64,000 nt of DNA from Cheilinus undulatus (Eukaryota > Chordata > Actinopteri > Labriformes > Labridae): positions 25,736,541 through 25,800,540 of the forward strand of contig NC_054872.1 of assembly GCF_018320785.1 (NCBI RefSeq), given 5' to 3'. Under the pieces are notes generated by a model. It was not told the DNA's origin, did not search any database, and worked only from the letters and a program-made list of their open reading frames with translations. The position numbers and the translations under genes were made by a program. Below, piece by piece: positions 61,317-64,000 of this stretch (position 1 is the stretch's first letter; each line of letters opens with the position of its first letter).

Positions 61317-64000
61317 CTTAAGAATATGCTCTGATTTTGTGGGAGCAAAGAGAGTTAATTGTACCAAAGGTTATGGCTTGTATCCAGTTTTCTTCAGTTT
61401 ATTAATACACTGATTTGACATGTTTATCTTGTCAATAATATCTGTTATAGCTCTGTCACATGACATCTCTGAATCTAATTTAATACCGTAGATCCTCAGA
61501 AAAACAACATACTTAAGAGTCATATTTGAGCAATCAAATCAAATATCTCTTCACGTTCCAAGCAAGCAAGGGAATGATTAAAATCGTGCATCCATGAGAC
61601 ACTTGGGAAGATCAAATATCTTTCTCTGTCTTTTCTTTGACTTCCTGCAAACAGACCCCAAAATGGGATCATGGGCTTAGAGTCACCTCGGGAGGCCAAC
61701 CTAAACAATATCGTGCCAAAGAGGAGAAATCTGGGGCTGCAAACACTTCAGAAAGAGAAGTGAGTGAGGAGCAGGTCGTGCTTTTCAAATCACAACTGAT
61801 AGCAGAAGTAGATCAGCTGTAGGTTTGATTGTATCACTCACCTCACACTTTATCTCACTGAGTCTTTATATACTCACTGTTTGGCCATGAGCCCAACAAC
61901 TCACATGCAGAGATAACAACAGTCTGAATTTACAGGCAACAGTAAACAATGTTTCCCCTCATTTTGTCCCACTGCCCTCAAAACAAAAACACATTTTCCT
62001 TTTTTCATATCAGGGCCTATTTCTGCCTGTTTTTATAGGTCTGATTCACATTCATCTTTAATGCCTCTATAGCATTAGTTCATGTAAGCATGCTCGTGTT
62101 CGCATGCACACAGTCATGCAAAGGCATTCACGTATTAAGAAGCCATCTGGTTCCAGTTGTAAGGCCCCTCAGCGCTGCTCGTCAGCCGTCCAAAAAGAAG
62201 AGAGCTGTCTAAGTTTTCAACCGAGAGGGGAGGTTTTTTTTCCTTTCTGTGTTTACAGGATAGAAGGAGAGTGGTGAGCGTGCAGCGGGGGCAGAAACCG
62301 TATTCCTTTAGATGATGAAGAATCCTATAGTCTCATTATTGAGTTTCACTGGAGTAAATAATTACATTCACTCCCTTTTATTCTCCCTGATTCCAGCCAA
62401 ACTCCTGTCAGAAACACTCAGAATCTGTTCAAATTTGCTACGACTTACATTTTACAGCCAGCTCATTACAAAATATAGATTTTAAAGTGGCACATCACCA
62501 CATATAAATCTGACCGCCTACAGTGGATGACATGTGAACCAGACTGCTCTGTTGTCTGCCACCGCTGTGAGCCTGGAGCTCCCCTTGTTGAAATGGACAG
62601 GTGTGTAACCTCAGCAGCTACACACGCTAAACATCTGACCACTTGCAGGAAGGAGAATTTGGAAGGAATCTGAGTTTGTTTTTGTCCAGACCAACATTTA
62701 TTTGATGTCTGCAGAGAGTTGTTTATTGTATATTTACACAAGGGTCCATGATGGTTTAGAGCTGAGGTTTGAGGTGCCTCTGCACAGCCAGTGTCTGTCC
62801 TCTGTGTGTGTGTGTGTGTGAGTGTCCTTAACAGTGGGAGGATGAGAACACTGAGGAGACTAAAATATGACCCTTTTTGTAGTTTTACACAATATGCAGA
62901 CATGTTACGGCCATTATGTTGAAATGAACAAGTCAAGGACAACAACAAACCTGAATTTTTATTGATGACGGAAATGTTGTCTTTAAGAGTTGATTATGTG
63001 TTTTGACTTAAATAGTCAGTATTTAGTGAAAAAAGTCCTAACCAATTCCTTAGGCCCATTAACATGTCTTGAAATAGCTTCTTACCAGTCAGGCTTGCCC
63101 ACAGATTTCAATGGGCCCCTGACAAACCCAGAGCATGGGCCCTCCCCAGGTGTGATATAATGATAGTATCATTGTTTGTGTATTGGATAAGTAGCGTTGG
63201 TGCTAGTCTTGGTGCCATTTTTCATCAATTTTGCACTATTTTGTCTGCCTGGTTTTGCCACTTTTGATCCATTTTATCCACACATCTTGCCAATGCTTGC
63301 CACATTTTAATCCTAATTCACCATCTTTTCTGCCCACCTTTGCCATTTTATATCATTTGTTGTCACTTGTGAAAATAGGGGATTTTGAAGAACATCATTC
63401 TACGGAATAAATAAATGAAATATATTTGTTGCTTTGATAAGAGTATTTACTATTCAAATAAAAAAATAAAGTAAAATATGGTTATTACAGCTTAACTGTA
63501 CAATGGACCATGATTTTTCTGACCTCCATGGGCTCCTGGCTGGCCCTAGAAAGCTCTCTCCCCTTTATCCCCTTTTATGGGCATCCTTGTTACCAGTCCT
63601 AGACCAAACTAAAGGGGACACCAAATTATATGGCATGAACAGATTAGGCCAGTTGTCAAGAAAAACTTGGTTGACTGAAATTACGTCCATGCACCAATCA
63701 AACAATGGGTCGTTCAGGTTAAGTAAAAAACCTCTAAATCAATCCGTGACTGGTACCTCATTGCATCCTTCTGGTAGTCTAAATGATCTTGAAAATTAAC
63801 ATAGCATGCTTTATGAAGCATTATCAATTATTTTGAACCATATTTTGTTGTGCTAAATAATAGTTGACTCAAAGATGTTCACCTGCCTGTAACTGTGTGA
63901 TTTCTGTGATAACAACACAGTAACTATTCAGCATCATACAGCAAACAAAATATCCTCAGATAATTGTGTGTATTAATTCACAGTGATAACTGTTAACTGA
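61317..64000. other. fhod3-like intron 3, right end of window
   Basis: No exon is recognised up to the edge. A (GT)n run lies at 62803-62820. The 160-codon - strand frame at 62466-62948 includes the translated (GT)n and shows no family features. Confidence 0.45.

Noticed and set aside
62466-62948. 160-codon - strand frame, the longest simple frame besides the transporters and transposase
   Set aside because: Includes a translated (GT)n run (THTHTQ) and no domain; the N-terminal hydrophobic look is not enough to support a gene.

Overview
The window is vertebrate nuclear DNA, most likely from a ray-finned (teleost) fish. The genes have many short exons with GT-AG introns, the proteins match vertebrate solute carriers and a formin, and the spacer and intron DNA is full of Tc1/mariner, hAT-type, piggyBac-like and L2/Rex-like elements of the kind common in teleosts. 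There are no operons, CRISPR arrays or other prokaryotic features, and I recognised no virus-derived or toxin gene. Layout: (1) About 1.84-3.26 kb, + strand: two candidate exons of a small unrecognised gene (43 codons). (2) 5.19-8.72 kb, - strand: a complete 8-exon ferroportin-family gene (591 aa), clearly divergent from ordinary Slc40a1. (3) 10.3-12.2 kb: a Tc1-like transposon with a dead transposase and a TTAA-flanked MITE nested in it. (4) 13.5-13.9 kb: a short Tc1-derived element; a longer sister copy lies at 17.9-18.5 kb. (5) 15.59-20.84 kb, - strand: a complete 12-exon SLC6 transporter gene of the B0AT1 (SLC6A19) type (635 aa), whose first intron has a GC-AG boundary fixed by the reading frame. 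(6) 21.2-25.65 kb: another Tc1-family relic split by a broken L2/Rex-like LINE with an exact 8-bp target duplication. (7) 26.45-27.83 kb: a transposon ending just before a GC-rich stretch that leads into (8) the first coding exon of a FHOD3-type formin gene at 28.39 kb, + strand. Only its first three coding exons (28.39, 43.64 and 53.62 kb; 112 residues plus one base) are in the window, so everything from 28.5 kb to the end is its introns 1, 2 and the start of 3. These introns hold a three-deep nest of hAT-like elements (34.65-36.33 kb), a hAT-like element with perfect target duplications (36.50-37.95 kb), a Tc1 relic in each of introns 1 and 2, a 101-bp tandem duplication and a 2.5-kb element with another hAT-like element inside it (58.8-61.3 kb). 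The two transporter genes are both of families used by absorptive epithelia (iron export; sodium-coupled neutral amino acid uptake), but nothing in the sequence shows that they are co-regulated. FHOD3 is an actin-assembly protein of striated muscle in mammals. All coordinates and exon joins were worked out by hand from reading frame, splice sites and remembered family proteins, with no database search.
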